Positions 12,386 through 25,628 of a stretch of 64,000 bases of DNA are shown in pieces; the first letter of the stretch is position 1, and the number at the start of each line of letters is the position of its first letter. The notes beneath the pieces were generated by a model. That model ran no database searches, was not told the origin of the DNA, and saw nothing but the letters and a program-made list of their open reading frames with translations. Location of the stretch: positions 54,820,214-54,884,213 of the forward strand of contig NC_085869.1 in assembly GCF_034702125.1 (NCBI RefSeq), in the 5' to 3' direction. Made by a program: the position numbers and the translations under genes. The stretch is from Engraulis encrasicolus. Taxonomy: Eukaryota > Chordata > Actinopteri > Clupeiformes > Engraulidae.

Positions 12386-13343
12386 CCTCCACCGCTAATA
12401 TTCATCCACCATGCAGTTTTTGGGAGCAAAAAGGTCTCTCCCTCTCTCTCTCTCTCTAACTCTCCCTCTCTTCCTTGATGTGTGCAGTCAGTCCTTAACT
12501 GCTTCAAAAACATAAACTATAATGCAATATCGAGCCTTTATCATCCAAGTCCTTGAGTCCTTGAGTCCATGTATCATTGGAAAGCATAAAGTGATGTGAT
12601 ATCTAGTGAGTCAGGGTCTTCACAGCCCATCCGCTGCATGGCCAACAATGCATAGCCGACCCTCCATGATAAATTTTACACACAGCCCACGTGTTTGTGA
12701 CCCATCAGAATGGATTATGCAAGCTGTCGCGAATAGGTCTAGCCAAGCCAATCTCTGGACTTTCCCTTTCTATTTTTTCGTTTGCTTCCCGTTGCTCTCT
12801 CACCATTTCTGTGCCATCTCTCCGTTTCTTGGTTCCTCTGCTCTTTTGCTCTGCTGATTATTCTCTCACTGTGCTATTCTGCTCGTTCTCTCTCTCTCTC
12901 TCTCTCTCACGCCGCATGTGGCCCGGGCTTAGGGCGGAAGGGGGCTGTTGATTGTGCTGGTGTCCATGCTGTTAGTCGTGGTGGTGGTGTGGGTGATGGC
13001 TTGGCTGTTAGTGGTGCTTGGGGAGACACCGCTGTGCTTGCCTACCCATCATATCAGCACCATAGATTGACCCCATCAGCGGTGGGGGATTGGGTGATGG
13101 CTTAGGTGATAGTGGTACAGGGGACACCACTACGTGGTAAGCCTGCCTACCTGCCTAGCACTTAAATCAGTGCCATGTGACATCCCCATTAGGTGGAGAG
13201 GATTGGGTGGTATTGGTGTTAGCGTTGGTGGGTTATGGCATTAATGGTTAGGAGAGACAGAGGTGTGTATGTCAGCCTGCCTAGCACCTTAACTCAGAGC
13301 CTTGCTGCAAGAGCCTCATCGGGTCAGTGGTGTTGGGTTAGGC

Positions 13344-13639
13344 CAGAGGTGTCAAACGTAAAAGTAAAAGTAAAAAAAAAAAACACAGTCCTTCCAACAC
13401 AAGTAACTTATCTGAGTAACCAGTAGACCCAGGCACCTGTCTTACGATCAGCTAACTCTGCACTGGTTGGATCACATTTGTGGTCCTTGTTAGGTTTTCA
13501 GTGTTTTTCAAACTAACAACACAGTCTATCTATCTCATTAGGTACAATGGAGTGAATGGTGTAATAGCTATGTATTGCCATGTGCTAGTGTTGTAACTAC
13601 ACCACAAAAGTACTTTTACTTTTACTTTTGACACCTCTG
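13344..13639. mobile_element. hAT-like MITE (CAGAGGTGTCAAA ends)
   Basis: The ends CAGAGGTGTCAAA and TTTGACACCTCTG are exact inverses, and GTAAAAGTAAAAGTA follows inside both. Flanking 8-mers GGTTAGGC and GGTTGGGT agree at 6 of 8 positions, suggesting an aged target duplication. The element is 296 bp and non-coding. Confidence 0.75.
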
Positions 13640-15066
13640 GGTTGGGTTGGGTTGGGTTGGGATGGGATGCTGGGTGATGCATTGGTGCTTAACCCTATCG
13701 CGCCGGTTGCATCATATTTGTTTCATCAAATTCAAAGCCCTCTCCCCGCTAACACACAAAAAAATCGATCACAAAAACATGTTGCGTGTCATTTCAAAAC
13801 GTTCTGCACGGAAACCGCCACAAGAGAGCAGCGGTCAACAACAAGTTCACCACAGCTCGGCCATGGTACCACAGTGGTAGAAGCGGTTTCCCTGACCGGA
13901 GCAGAGATATTGTCAAATTGCAAAGGGTTTGTGTACAAATTTCCGAAATATAATTCTATATACTTTAATTTGAACACTTACTTTGTGAAATTAATCAAGG
14001 AAGAGTTTATATTTTTACACCGTGTTGCAGAGAGATCGTGCTAAAACTGATGAAACAAATAAGCACCATCCAGTGTTGGCAGGAAGTTAGCCATCAGTGC
14101 ATTTTGCCATAGGGAAACTTACAAAGCATACCACGACGATCATTTAACAAAACACACAAGTTGTTTTACTTCAAGACAAAGATATTGCCTTAAGAAACAG
14201 GTTTTACTTGTAATTTTAAAAATGTAATGCAAAATGTTGAAATTATGATCTCATAAAAAATGCATTGAAGTGAATGGAGAAATTGTCCAATTGTTGTAAT
14301 GGACCCATATATTCAAATTCCACATCAAAAATGAATAATGATCTATATTATACTCATAAATAGGTTGCTAAGCATTCGATCAGGTATGTTTTACATAGAT
14401 TAAAAAAAATACCCAACCAGGCTGTGGGAAATGTAAAATATGATCCTGTTAAAACAAGGACAGGCTAAAAAAATGGCAGGATCTCACTAAATATTTAAAG
14501 ATAATCCTCAAATTAAATTGTCTGACAACTTTTTTAAATAAAAAAAATGTAAAGGCATTAAAAGTCATGAAATTGGCCTGGTCAACTATTTAAAGCCTGA
14601 TGCATCATATATGATGCATTAAATATCTCAGTGACCTTAACGATTTAAAAAAAAAAAAAATTACATTTCTTATAACGGACCAATAGTGAGGCAAATTCCA
14701 AGAAATTAGAATTTTCTGTCTATGCTTTCATGGTTCAGGTCTTACAGGGTTAAGGAGGATGCAGTTGTGTATGCTTGCCTGCACCTTAGCACCTTAAATC
14801 AGAGCCATGCTGCATTGGCTCCATCCTATCAGCGGTGGGAGATTGCTTTAAGGTTGAAGGGTGACACAGCTGCGTCTGCTTGCCTGCCTGCGTTGCCTGC
14901 CTGCCTGCCTACCTACCACCAGTATGGATGGAGCCCCTTAAATCAGCTCCATGCACTGGCTCCATCCGAGCTGCCTGTGACAGACACACACACACACACA
15001 CGCACACAAACACATAGATGTGCACATGCACACATTGGAGCGCACACACACACACACACACATGAA

Positions 15067-16073
15067 TAGGGTGACCATATTGTCCGGATTTATCCGGACA
15101 GCCCCGCCCCTTAGCTTTCCAACCTCGCGTCATACCCACGGCTTGACTCTCCGCCTCCGAGGACAAAACAACCAAGTGGTACTAAACAGTAGGAGGACAT
15201 CAGGACATAAGCTTAGCGCTTCCATCTTACCTCAGACTAACTCAGCTGCCAACAACGGTTTTAGTTGGTAAACAAGATGTTTTGGGAGGGATTTGCACAT
15301 TTCATTACACCTACATCCTCAGTCACCCAGATAAAGGACTCATCAGTAGACGTACCACTAACCAAACATTGTATCAGAGACAGTAGAGGTTACGATAGAG
15401 AATCCTTCCGTTGTAGTCTATCATTTCATGGACATTTTTACATGTATATTGGATAGCCGTGCATGTGTATGATATATTCAATTTCTTTGCTTTACTTTAC
15501 TCAAAGTCAGGAGTGTGTTTATATCAGCTGTGTTTTAAAACAAGATGCAATTGCTTCTCCTGCAGACGCTTGAGTAACTAGAAACAACACAAGCTCAGAA
15601 TACAGACAGGGAGCGCCCGTGCAGAAATACGCTTTCTTTGCCCTGGTTGCAAAGTTGTGAGAGCCCTCGTCTTATGCATTTGGCGGACAAATTTACTTGC
15701 ACTATGCGGTGCCAGTGCAGGAAAAAAATAGGAGACAGACTGTAGTAGACAATATCATAGCTACGTTATTTAACTTCCATATAGTCAGCTAATGTGTTTC
15801 ACGTATGCATGCAACACAAACACAAATTGCATGTATATTTCCCCGACATGGCTACAGCAGCCTAGGCTACAGCGATACAGTTCTGGTGTAAAACCTGGAG
15901 TAAAATGGCGACCGCAGATATCGGAAACACGACCCGACTGTCACTCTAGTTTGTGTCAATGACGTTGCTTCGCATCTCGAGGCCATAAGCACAAGGCGAG
16001 GACGGGAGGAAACACAAAAATTGGGACACACAGACTTCGTAAAACAGATCGTAAAAATGGATATGGTCACCCT
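15067..16073. mobile_element. DNA element with AGGGTGACCATAT inverted ends
   Basis: AGGGTGACCATAT at 15068-15080 is mirrored by ATATGGTCACCCT at 16061-16073, about 1 kb apart. I could not identify a clear target duplication or a transposase frame, so the superfamily is open. Confidence 0.55.
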
Positions 16074-16195
16074 TATGGTCACTTTTAACTAGCTCCGCTC
16101 CACTTGCCATACACCAGACAGGATAATGTATGTTACACTGCCTGGCCCCCACCTGCTCAACTGGCTATGACTGAATGAGAAGGTCTTTTATGCCT

Positions 16196-16282
16196 CTGTC
16201 TCATCATCACCACCTCCTCCACCGGAAAACCTCTGATGTGAAGCCCATCTCCTTAACCACTAGGCCACGGCAGGCGGCCCCA
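16196..16282 (-). mobile_element. tRNA-derived SINE head, relic
   Basis: The minus strand reads GCCGTGGCCTAGTGGTTAAG, a pol III A-box like tRNA head, followed by a degraded B-box region (CAGAGGTTTTCCGGTGG). It cannot fold as an intact tRNA, so a SINE remnant is the best explanation. Confidence 0.5.
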
Positions 16283-16783
16283 TATTGGGAAGTGTTAATG
16301 CAGCACTTGTGAACATTTTTGAAGCTGCTGGTTTTGTAAAAGGAAAATAAACCAAACAGTGCTTGAGAAAAATTGATGGAAATAACTGACAGATCTTTTT
16401 AAAAATTAAAACAGGATTTGAAACTGTTGCGGTATCTGCGGTATGACTGACCAAGCTCTGCAGGCCCACTTGAGCCTTTGAGGAAAGAATGGCGTGCCTT
16501 TTTTTATTAAAGATGGTTTGGCATTTGAGGAAAATGCCATCTTTTGGTATTTCGCTTTTTTGAGGGCTTTACATATCACTCTACCACTTGCTCTTCTGAT
16601 GCTGACTGTAAAATGACCCCCCCCCTCCTCCCTCTCTCTCCATCCAGTTTAGCTCTCTGAAGAGGACAGACAGCATCCTCAAACGGTTGCTCTCCTCTTC
16701 TCTTCTCTCCATTCCTCCTCCTCTCTTCATGATAGTATTCTCCTCTCCCCCTCATCTCCTTTCCTCAGTTCGTTTCCTCTGTT

Positions 16784-17556
16784 CCCCCTCTCATTCTTCT
16801 CATCTCAACTTATTCTCTCTCTTCCTTGTATCCTCCCCTCTCCTCGTCTCCTTTCCGCTCCTCTCATTTTATGTCCTTATCACCTCTCCTCTTATACCTT
16901 TACCTCATATCTCATCTCATCCTCTCCTCTCCTTTCTCCTCTTACTATTTTATTTTATTTCCCCCTACCTGACTATTCCTGTGTTATTTGTGTCTTGAAA
17001 TGTCCATGTGGGCATTTGTGAATTTGTGTATTTATGTAAGCTACTGGATACCTGAATTTCCCCCCGGGGATCAATAAAGTTACTCTACTCTACTCTACTA
17101 CTACTACTTTCCATCTCTGAGTAACCTTTGTTTAGCCGGATCACACTGCACTCTTGATTAAAAGGTGCCAAACATAAACAAAAACTGTGTAAAATTGAAA
17201 GAAAAATGTCTGCACACTTAAATCCCCTTTGTGTTCTTTTTAATAAGAGGCCAAGCTTTCGGTCTACTGACCTTCCTCATCTCTGAGTAACCAAAATGAC
17301 AGGTGTGCTTTCATACTCTCTGATTTCACCTCGTTTTTGGTAGTTCAGCTTTACAATAGTTTATCAGTATCTCTGAAATGTTCAGACATTGATGTGAATT
17401 TGAAGTGATTCTTTTTGAAACAGAAAGCATGAAGAAGGCAGGAGAGAAAGAGAATGGGGGGTTGGGGGACACAAAATGAGAGGAGAGGAAAGGAGATTAG
17501 GAGAGGGGAGGATACGAGGAAGAGAGAGGATAAGTTGAGATGAGAAGGAGAGGGGG
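16784..17556. repeat. Inverted repeat of CT/GA-rich arms
   Basis: The arm at 16784-16876 and the arm at 17467-17556 are reverse complements with few differences, including the non-repetitive parts ATCTCAACTTAT and CGTATCCTCCCCTC. They are separated by about 590 bp that contains a LINE-like 3' tail. Confidence 0.7.
16975..17105 (+). mobile_element. LINE-like 3' tail
   Basis: The sequence CTGAATTTCCCCCCGGGG, then ATCAATAAAGT and a run of ACTCT units, is the kind of 3' end seen on many fish non-LTR retrotransposons. A second, decayed copy is at 43298-43350. No reverse transcriptase is present, so it is 5' truncated. Confidence 0.5.
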
Positions 17557-17606
17557 AATTGATGTGAATTTTATGATTCTTTCTGAAACAGAAAGAGGGG
17601 GAGAGA

Positions 17607-18347
17607 TAGCCTGGCAAACCAGCGCCAACCGCTGGGCGCCGAATTTTTTCAGCTGCGAGTGGGTCTTAGCCTCGCGAGCCATCCTACGTACTTCCGCCAA
17701 AGGATTGGCTCCACTACTGTAGTCTGGCCGTGCTTCTCTGTGGAGTGCGTGGAGCAGTAGAATTTTGATCGCAACGCCCCCCCAGAAAACAGCCAATAAT
17801 CGAATACGCCCCCCACGTGGGGGCGAAAGGGGGAAGACGCTTGTGACAATGACGTACACATCTGCGCCAGAGCCATTGGTCTGCGCTATGTTGTTGTTGA
17901 GTTACTGCCAGCGATTGGGTGAGAGGTGTCCAATAATTTCAAACCATAACTGAATGCAAACTTCCTGCTTCTTGCAATCGCTACAGAACAAACAAATGCC
18001 AGACCATAAATAGGAAATGAAATGGTAGTATTGTGGGATGGTCAGGACCAGGCTAAGTGGGTCTGGCCTCGGATCTGAGAACGATTTGAACACTGTGCAC
18101 TGAGTCCAGCAAAACCAATTACAACGCAATTGTTTTGAATCAAAGCGGGCGGGTTTTCAGGGAGTGACGACGAAGCTTGCAACACCGTTGGGAAAGCACA
18201 TCAACGGCAAAGATCGCCGATTGGTCAGAGCGCCGGCACAGTTTGAAAAAACAACCAGTTGTTCTCATCAGCAATCGTCCGAGGTAACGTTCATCAGAGC
18301 CAGACTAAATTACTCCGGTATCACATTTAGGCTGGTTTATCAGGCTA
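17607..18347. mobile_element. DNA element with TAGCCTG-AAACCAGC ends
   Basis: The left end TAGCCTGGCAAACCAGC and the right end GCTGGTTTATCAGGCTA are inverted repeats with two mismatches. Flanks GGGAGAGA and GGGGAGGG agree at 5 of 8, possibly an old 8-bp duplication. It is 741 bp, unusually GC-rich inside, with no transposase. Confidence 0.6.
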
Positions 18348-19988
18348 GGGGAGGGACAGAAACATGGGAAGAAGGCAGGAGAGAAAGAGGGGTGGGGGGT
18401 TGGTGGCAGTGGGGGAGTGGGTGGGTATATTTTGTTGTTTTGCTGTCTGTCAGCACAGGACCCCTCTGAGCACCGGCGGAGGTGACTGCAGTACTTTACT
18501 GCTTGACAGAGCGGGCACCTTGGGGATCAAGCAGCTGTATACATCTTTTATTTTCACACACAAACACACACAGTCGTCATCTGCTTGTGTGTGCATGTGT
18601 GTGTGTGTGTATGTGTGTATGTGTGTGTCTGTGTGTCTCTCTCTCTCTCTGGCTGTGCCTCCTCTGCAAGTGTAACAAGTAGGCTACACACATACGTACA
18701 TGGTCACAGAAGAGGTTCCCCTGCTCTGCCTCAATGATCGGTTCTCTACCTTCCTTTCTCCCGGTCTATAGCATAAGAATTCGAACCTGGCCTGCACAAT
18801 ATCAGAAAAAAATGGATACACGATAACCGCATGCAATAGCTTGATAAAGATATTTAAACAATATTTAGAAATATAGCCAAGTGTTTTTCTCGTCACTAAT
18901 TTGTCGCTCTGTGTGGGGGCGTGGCTTTGGTCATGGCGAGCCTGTGTCATCCGCACCGCACACAGTTGTATGAACCCAGATCAGTTGTGAAGTACAATAT
19001 TATTGTCAGGGCTGTGTGTGTTTGCTCCTATAAACGCTCATGCGATACCACACTGCGGATGCCTTCTGGTTCCTCTTGGCCAGAGCAAGCTGCTTACTCA
19101 AGGGAATTATCCCAGTATGACCCACTGTATCAGGAGCACAGCAGCGCCCCCCACCCCGGCTCGCTGCCCCCCTCCCGTCCAGCCCCCCCTATCAGCTTCC
19201 TCCCTGTCGCTGTTCCTGCTCCTCTATGGGGAAACTAGATCACATAAACGTATCAAATCACTCTCATCCTGGACCCCCCCACCAAACACACACACCCTTA
19301 CGCACCTCAGCAACTATGGATCCACAACACACACACACACACACACATACAACACCTCCTTCTCCTTAAGCTTACTACTGTTTTTTTGCTGGTGTTGAAA
19401 TAAAGCCACCAGTAGCCCGTTATACCTTGCCTGGCTCTTGCAACTCCTGTAGTTCCGCGCAGCTTTGTGAGCTCCACTACTAGGTCTGGGAGAGCACACG
19501 TTGGCTCCGCCTTCAGAAAGCATGGCTTTATCCATCACTCTGCCTGTCCTCGCCACAAACAAATACCTTCAAAAACGTTCTCTGTTGGCTGGTCTCTAAT
19601 GCGTCAATATAGTCTATGATCTGTTCTGTGACTCCTCAATGCGAGCTGCCATTGAGAATTGCTACGTTTATATTCATTCAGAATTAACAGACTTAAGGAA
19701 TGATTAATTCGGAATTAAAAACATCATGTAAACGTAGTGATTGAACCGATTAATGCTCCGATTATGTTTTTGACTGGAGAAATGGAATCCTGCTACAGTC
19801 TCCCAGACCTCCGTGTGTGTTGGAGCTCCACCAGGGGGCTCTAGAGCTACACACACAGACAGAGGTGTGGTGAGAAGCAGGCTACGTCATAGCCTTACCC
19901 AGATCCCAAACCCTAACCCCTAGGGGTGGTTCTTACAATTGCTGCAGGGCAGGCATCACCCTCACCCCATTCCAGACGCCGCCTCTCC

Positions 19989-20105
<117 letters not shown>

Positions 20106-20266
20106 TTTACACACCTCAGCAATTATGGTGGCCGGGTCCTTTTACAGGAACGTGCGAGCCAATTGCAAGGAAGCATCATTTAATATCAAGATGCACAGTT
20201 TACAAAAAAGAGAGCCAATGTGGATCTATTTCTTTCTGCGCATCATATACTGTAAGTACTTCTTTC

Positions 20267-20270
<4 letters not shown>

Positions 20271-20348
<78 letters not shown>

Positions 20349-20374
20349 GCGTGTGCGTGTGCGTGTGCGTGTGT
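20271..20374. repeat. GT microsatellite with GTGTGC end
   Basis: About 70 bases of GT pass into a GTGTGC hexamer array. Confidence 0.97.
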
Positions 20375-21025
20375 GAACTGCACTCCCTTGGGTCAGTAGC
20401 ACAGCAACAGAATCCAAGTCTTTCATAGTCTTTGTGATTTGATGAATAACTGGCTATTAAGAGACGATTTTACATCACATTTGTACAGTACATTTATGGC
20501 ACAAGTATACCAGACGTGAGGATATTGTGCCATTTCAGTGTGTTGTTGTTGATATGGCAATATGGCTAAGAGACAGACAAATATACTGTACGTCTTTATA
20601 CGTCTTTTGTGTAACTTCATGTGCCAACATGTTACATTATTTTACGCTTTAATTACAGTATACTTACTCATTAGGCACAGTGGAATAACTGTGTTATAAT
20701 ATGTAAGTACAAATATAGTAGGCCTACATGTTATTACATCATACTCGGAATGTGTGACTCTACATATACCTTGGAACTCAGTTCAGCCCTTTGCCTCACT
20801 GGAAGAATTCATCACTTTAGCGAAGTATTATAAAACCATTTCGTAAAGGTGGGCGAGATGGCGAAATTAAATCATGAATCATGAAATTGAGTACAAGATC
20901 GTCTCCAATCTGCCAAAGTGGAGAAATCGTATAGATCGTCTTGCAGAGAGGATGTTTACTGTCAGTGTAAGAGTGGTCTACTTATTTAGTGTTGTTGTCT
21001 TCACTTTTATTAGATTATTGTATTC

Positions 21026-21271
21026 CAATTGAAGAGTTCAGATGCAAAACCCCCTAAGTGCCTTTTCAGAAAATAATCTTAATTCATTTTCATTTAATAC
21101 AAAGCTATCAAAATTGCATATTTTTAATTTTTATTTATGTAATATAACTATTTATATGTATTATCAAGTACATAAATGTAAACCAAACCAACAACGGGGT
21201 TCTCTAAAAATATAGAACTGCAGGTCTTCAGAAATGGAGTTAGGGGGTTTTGCGTCTGAACTCTTCAATTG
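21026..21271. mobile_element. MITE with 28-bp terminal inverted repeats
   Basis: CAATTGAAGAGTTCAGATGC at the left is mirrored by GCGTCTGAACTCTTCAATTG at the right; the inversion continues through AAAACCCCCTAA / TTAGGGGGTTTT with one mismatch overall. It is 246 bp and AT-rich inside. AATT at both ends may be a target duplication or part of the repeat. Confidence 0.8.
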
Positions 21272-21433
21272 CACACTTTATAAGAGTGTCATTAGTATGC
21301 TTACATTTAATTAATTGCTGATTACAAATTGCAAGTAGGCCCTATATAAAAATGCCTGTTTTTTTGTTTTGTTTGTTTTTTGTTTGTTTTTTTTCAATGG
21401 AAGATTGTGATAAAAATTGGAATCAAGATTTTA

Positions 21434-22880
21434 CAAACCCCAACTCCGATGAAGTTGGGACGTTTGGTAAACAGTGAATAAAATCAAAATGCTATCATTT
21501 TCAAAACACTCAATCTATTCATTAGATGGAGAATAGTGAAAAGACAACATATTAAGTGTTAAAACCGAGAAAAAATATTGTTTTGGGGGACATATGTACT
21601 CATTTCTAATGTGAGAAATCCAACACGTCTCAAAAGAGTTGGGACGGGGACAATAAATGGCAGCAAATGTCGAGGAAGACTAAAAACAAAACAAAAGACA
21701 ACACTTAACAGTTAAATACATTAACCGATGAGATGATTTTATATAAAAAAAAGTGTTAATTCCTATCTTGGACATGATTTCACCAGCTTAAATGGTGGGT
21801 GTATTCCTTGTCATGTTTTGCAATGTTTTCCTTTCTGTAGTGCTTACTGTGTGACAGGTCTTGACCAAAAACCCACCATTTTATTACATGCTGGTCCTTA
21901 TGATGGAGCCAAACTGTTAAAACATAGTAGAGAATGCAATTTGACCTTACTATGTGGCAGTAATCGAAGATCTCCCTTCAAAATATAATGCATGAGTGGC
22001 TTTTCATGCTGTTTAAAACCCATTTATACCATTCAGCACTGTATTTAACTCTACAGATGAGTGAGAACATCTTAACCAATGCACTACTGCATCCGCATGC
22101 CATCATGGAGGCTGACTTTTGAAGCTAGCACTAACACAAGTTGGATGGTCCATTTTCACTGTAGCACAGGATGTGCAATGCTCTATTATTGTCAAAAAGA
22201 ATGGACTTCTACAACTTCTGCTGACTTCTGTAAGCAAAGGACAGTTTCCCATGTCTTCTGGGTCTATTTCAAGTGAGCTCAGGTGCTTAGGAGAATGTTA
22301 AACCCCTGTGTCATTTTCATGCATTAAGCATTCTTAATATGGTCAATTTTCAATAGCTCTAGCACTCCAGGAATTAGAGTGAGACTACAGCCAATATATA
22401 TTTCATGATGTCATGAACCTATACAATGATTTTATTAACAAAAATATGTCTTATATACACTCAATCGTGGTAAATCAAAGGGAATTCAAAAATGTATGTA
22501 ATAACTATGGTAATTATTCCCTTTGCATCTTTAATTCTGAGTGACTCAGCCTCTCTGTGATGATCTTATACCTGGACACCTATATTGTCCGTCAGTACAA
22601 TTCATTTTGAAATGTTCTTCTTTGTTGTTTTATCTTATTTGGATGTTTACTAAATTTCACTGATCCCCGTCCCAACTCTTTTGAGACGTGTTGGATTTAT
22701 CAAATTAGAAATGAGTACATATGTCCCCCAAAACAATATTTTTTCTCGGTTTTAACACTTAATATGTTGTCTTTTCACTATTCTCCATCTAATGAATAGA
22801 TTGAATGTTTTGAAAATGATAGCATTTTGATTTTATTCACTGTTTACCAAACGTCCCAACTTCATCGGAGTTGGGGTTTG
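21434..22880. mobile_element. Second Tc1-like element with IR/DR ends
   Basis: The element is 1447 bp, flanked by TA (21432-21433 and 22881-22882). Inverted arms of about 217 bp (21434-21650 and 22664-22880) each contain an outer and an inner AGTTGGGACG motif. Arm layout, termini (CAAA) and size match the element at 1348-2768, but the sequence is a different subfamily. No transposase frame survives inside. Confidence 0.85.
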
Positions 22881-22988
22881 TATGTTTAAAAAAACACGAT
22901 ATGACATTTTTTTACCATATCGTCCTACTTCATAGTACATCACGGCCACTATTGTCATTATGGTAGGGCCTAAGTAGATAAATATGTA

Positions 22989-23921
22989 GGGTGCATTCAG
23001 GTATGTTGGGCCACTTTTCGGCAAATTCAGAAAGACTGATGAAATCTGAGGAAGAACATCAATACATTATCCAAACCTAAGTTTGGTTGCATAATGTGAC
23101 TCATAATCTTCCATTTCATGACAAAAACAAGATGATTAATGTAAAAATTATAATTTTTTACAAGTTTTAGTGACAGGTGTGTCATCCTGGATGGAAAAAA
23201 ATGCATTCAGGTAAAATGGGCCACCTATTCAGGCAAAATGGGCCACCTATTCATTCAAATGGTAAAACTAAGAATTGCACAAAAGAAAAACAAAATTAGT
23301 GAGGATTGTGATATTCCTGCATCTTTTCTTAGTTTTCAACACATCTTTTTCCAAAAAGATTTCACAACTTCATTAAAAGAGCTCGCCTGGCACCTCCATC
23401 TTCAATAATAGTCACATTGTTTTTGTACAAAATATGAATGGTAATTCCCATAGAAAAAAACGGCCCAAATTACCTGAAAGGCGTGGCCCACTTTACCTTA
23501 ACATGTTCAGCCAAAATGGGCCGATGTTTTTTTTTTTTTTTTACATTTTTAGGTATTCAAAGTTCACAATGTTGCCACAACTATGTTTTTCCAGATTAAA
23601 GGCACAAATTCAAGCCTAAAAAACATATCAGTTTTTCCAGTTTTTATCACATCTGAAAACAGTATCATCCTTATTTTATCTAGACGATTTCTTATTTTGG
23701 CAAGACTGAAAATTCACTTTCTTGTGTCACTCTCCATGAGGGTTCCCCCTGCCCATCAAAAAAGTGTTATGCAATTCGAATGACTTTAAACAGATAGAGT
23801 AGTAATGTTGCAACAATTTCAGCACATTTGTGGTGGTTGGTCTGTAGAATTAAAAGAAATGAGACACCCAATGCTTATCCGGCCCAATTAAGCTGATGGC
23901 CCAATTTACCGGAATGCACCC
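22989..23921. mobile_element. TA-flanked element with GGGTGCATTC ends
   Basis: The ends GGGTGCATTC and GAATGCACCC are exact inverses, with TA outside both (22987-22988 and 23922-23923). The inner sequence repeats the phrase TGGGCCAC several times near both ends, as subterminal repeats. It is 933 bp and encodes no transposase. Confidence 0.75.
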
Positions 23922-24404
23922 TACATGTACTATAGTTGTACTTACATGTTATTACACTGGTTATTCCTCCGTTAAAATAAAGTGTTACCCCCTAATCCTT
24001 ACTCTAATGCACAGTGCAAGTATAATGGCACATGTTATTACATAGGCTACTTTGTTACACTGTACCTAATGTATGTAACTGGGACAGTAAAATGAGGTGT
24101 AACCTTTGATTTTCGGCTTCATTGGTTCATCCTATGGCGCTGCTCCATACTGGATGCAGGTAGTACAGTCAAACATGGACGGTTCTAGACAGATATAGAT
24201 TTCCTATAGATTTCCTCCTTGCCCCTGTTGTGGCCCCTGTGCTGAACAGCCAATGACCAAGACACGACTGCAACAATATACATTTTTTGTATATTATATA
24301 TTCACAACCTTAAAAAAGTATGTCTTCAAGTATATATGTGCCCCCCTGAAAAAAGTGCTGCTCCATGTTGGATGAAGGCAGTAGGGTCAAAATAGTGCAT
24401 TTGT

Positions 24405-24592
24405 GGACCTGCCGTGGCCTAACGGTAGGGCACTGGGTTACTACGCCGGCGACCAGGATTTGATTCCGGCCCGGGTCATTTGCCAAACCTTCTCAGTCTC
24501 TCTCTCCCCGCTCATTTCCTGTCCCTCAGTCTGTATTTGTCCTGTCACAATAATGGCATAAAAAGGCCCCAAAAAATAAAAATTAAAACCCC
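24405..24592 (+). mobile_element. tRNA-derived SINE
   Basis: The pol III A-box-like TGGCCTAACGG lies at 24415-24425 and a B-box-like GGATTTGATTCC at 24456-24467. The tail runs through TCTCTCTCCCC and CCTGTC to an A-rich end. The same family lies inverted at 31588-31745; both share GGGTTACTACGCCGGCGACC. Confidence 0.75.
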
Positions 24593-25628
24593 AGTGTATT
24601 TGTTTTTGGTTTGTAGGCTTCATTGGTGCATTACATCCTACTGCTCCATGCTGGATGCAGGCTGTGTGGAGTCACATAACGGCAGCTGTGCGTGGTAGCT
24701 TCTGGCTCTGGCCTCATGCTGTGGATAGACATCCCCCCTGACAACCTCCCGGGCACGGTTACATGGACGCCCATGCCAAAATCACCAGCTTTGTGCCAAA
24801 GCACTGCTGTTCATGCCAAAATTAATGTTCTGTATTTTCCAATGAGGTAATGCTGAGGTGACGGAGAACATCACAGTTGGATTGGATATGAATAATTTGG
24901 AGATGGAAGAATTTGTAGATAACACAACAGCTGACAAGATAACTACATCCTTTGAAGCCAGGCTACAGTAATAAGTAGGCCTAATGAAAATACATTAATG
25001 TATCATTATTACTATTAGGCCTATAATTATTATTATTATTAGGCCTATTATTGTCATCATCATCATCATCAATGCTGCTGGCGCCTCCCAGGTGTGTACA
25101 GTATTTTACCCTAGTCTATAATAAAGCAGGTGCTTTAAACATGTGCTATCCAACACGATAGGTACCATGCATGTAACCAATTGTTTTAAGGGCCAGCAAG
25201 CACGTTCTGACACGCAAGCATGCGGCTCAGTCATCGGACGCTATTGAGTTACACTGGGAATTCCCTACGTCATGCATTTATGTTCATCATATCCGTAACA
25301 CTATGCAGCATAACGCGGTATCAGCATTCTGATTAAAGCGTTCAACTGGATGAGCCATTTCTCTTTTTTGTTCCCCACATCGCTAATGAATTGTCACGTA
25401 TTGACACGACATATGATCTAGCCCACTGCAGCACACTCTCTTGGCATTAAGCGAATGCGTAAATATGGACCGAGAATGTTACCTAACATAACTAATGCAT
25501 TTTTAAATCAGGGGGAGGCTATTATGTAACACCCCAGCCTATGCAGGGACCCCTCCATATGGATACCAATACCTAAACAGCAAAACACCAACACAACACA
25601 AGATTTACAGGTGACACATCATAATTAC

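Noticed and set aside
24405..24592. tRNA gene
   Set aside because: A- and B-box-like sequences are present but the cloverleaf is broken and a SINE body and A-rich tail follow; a second copy of the same family is at 31588-31745.
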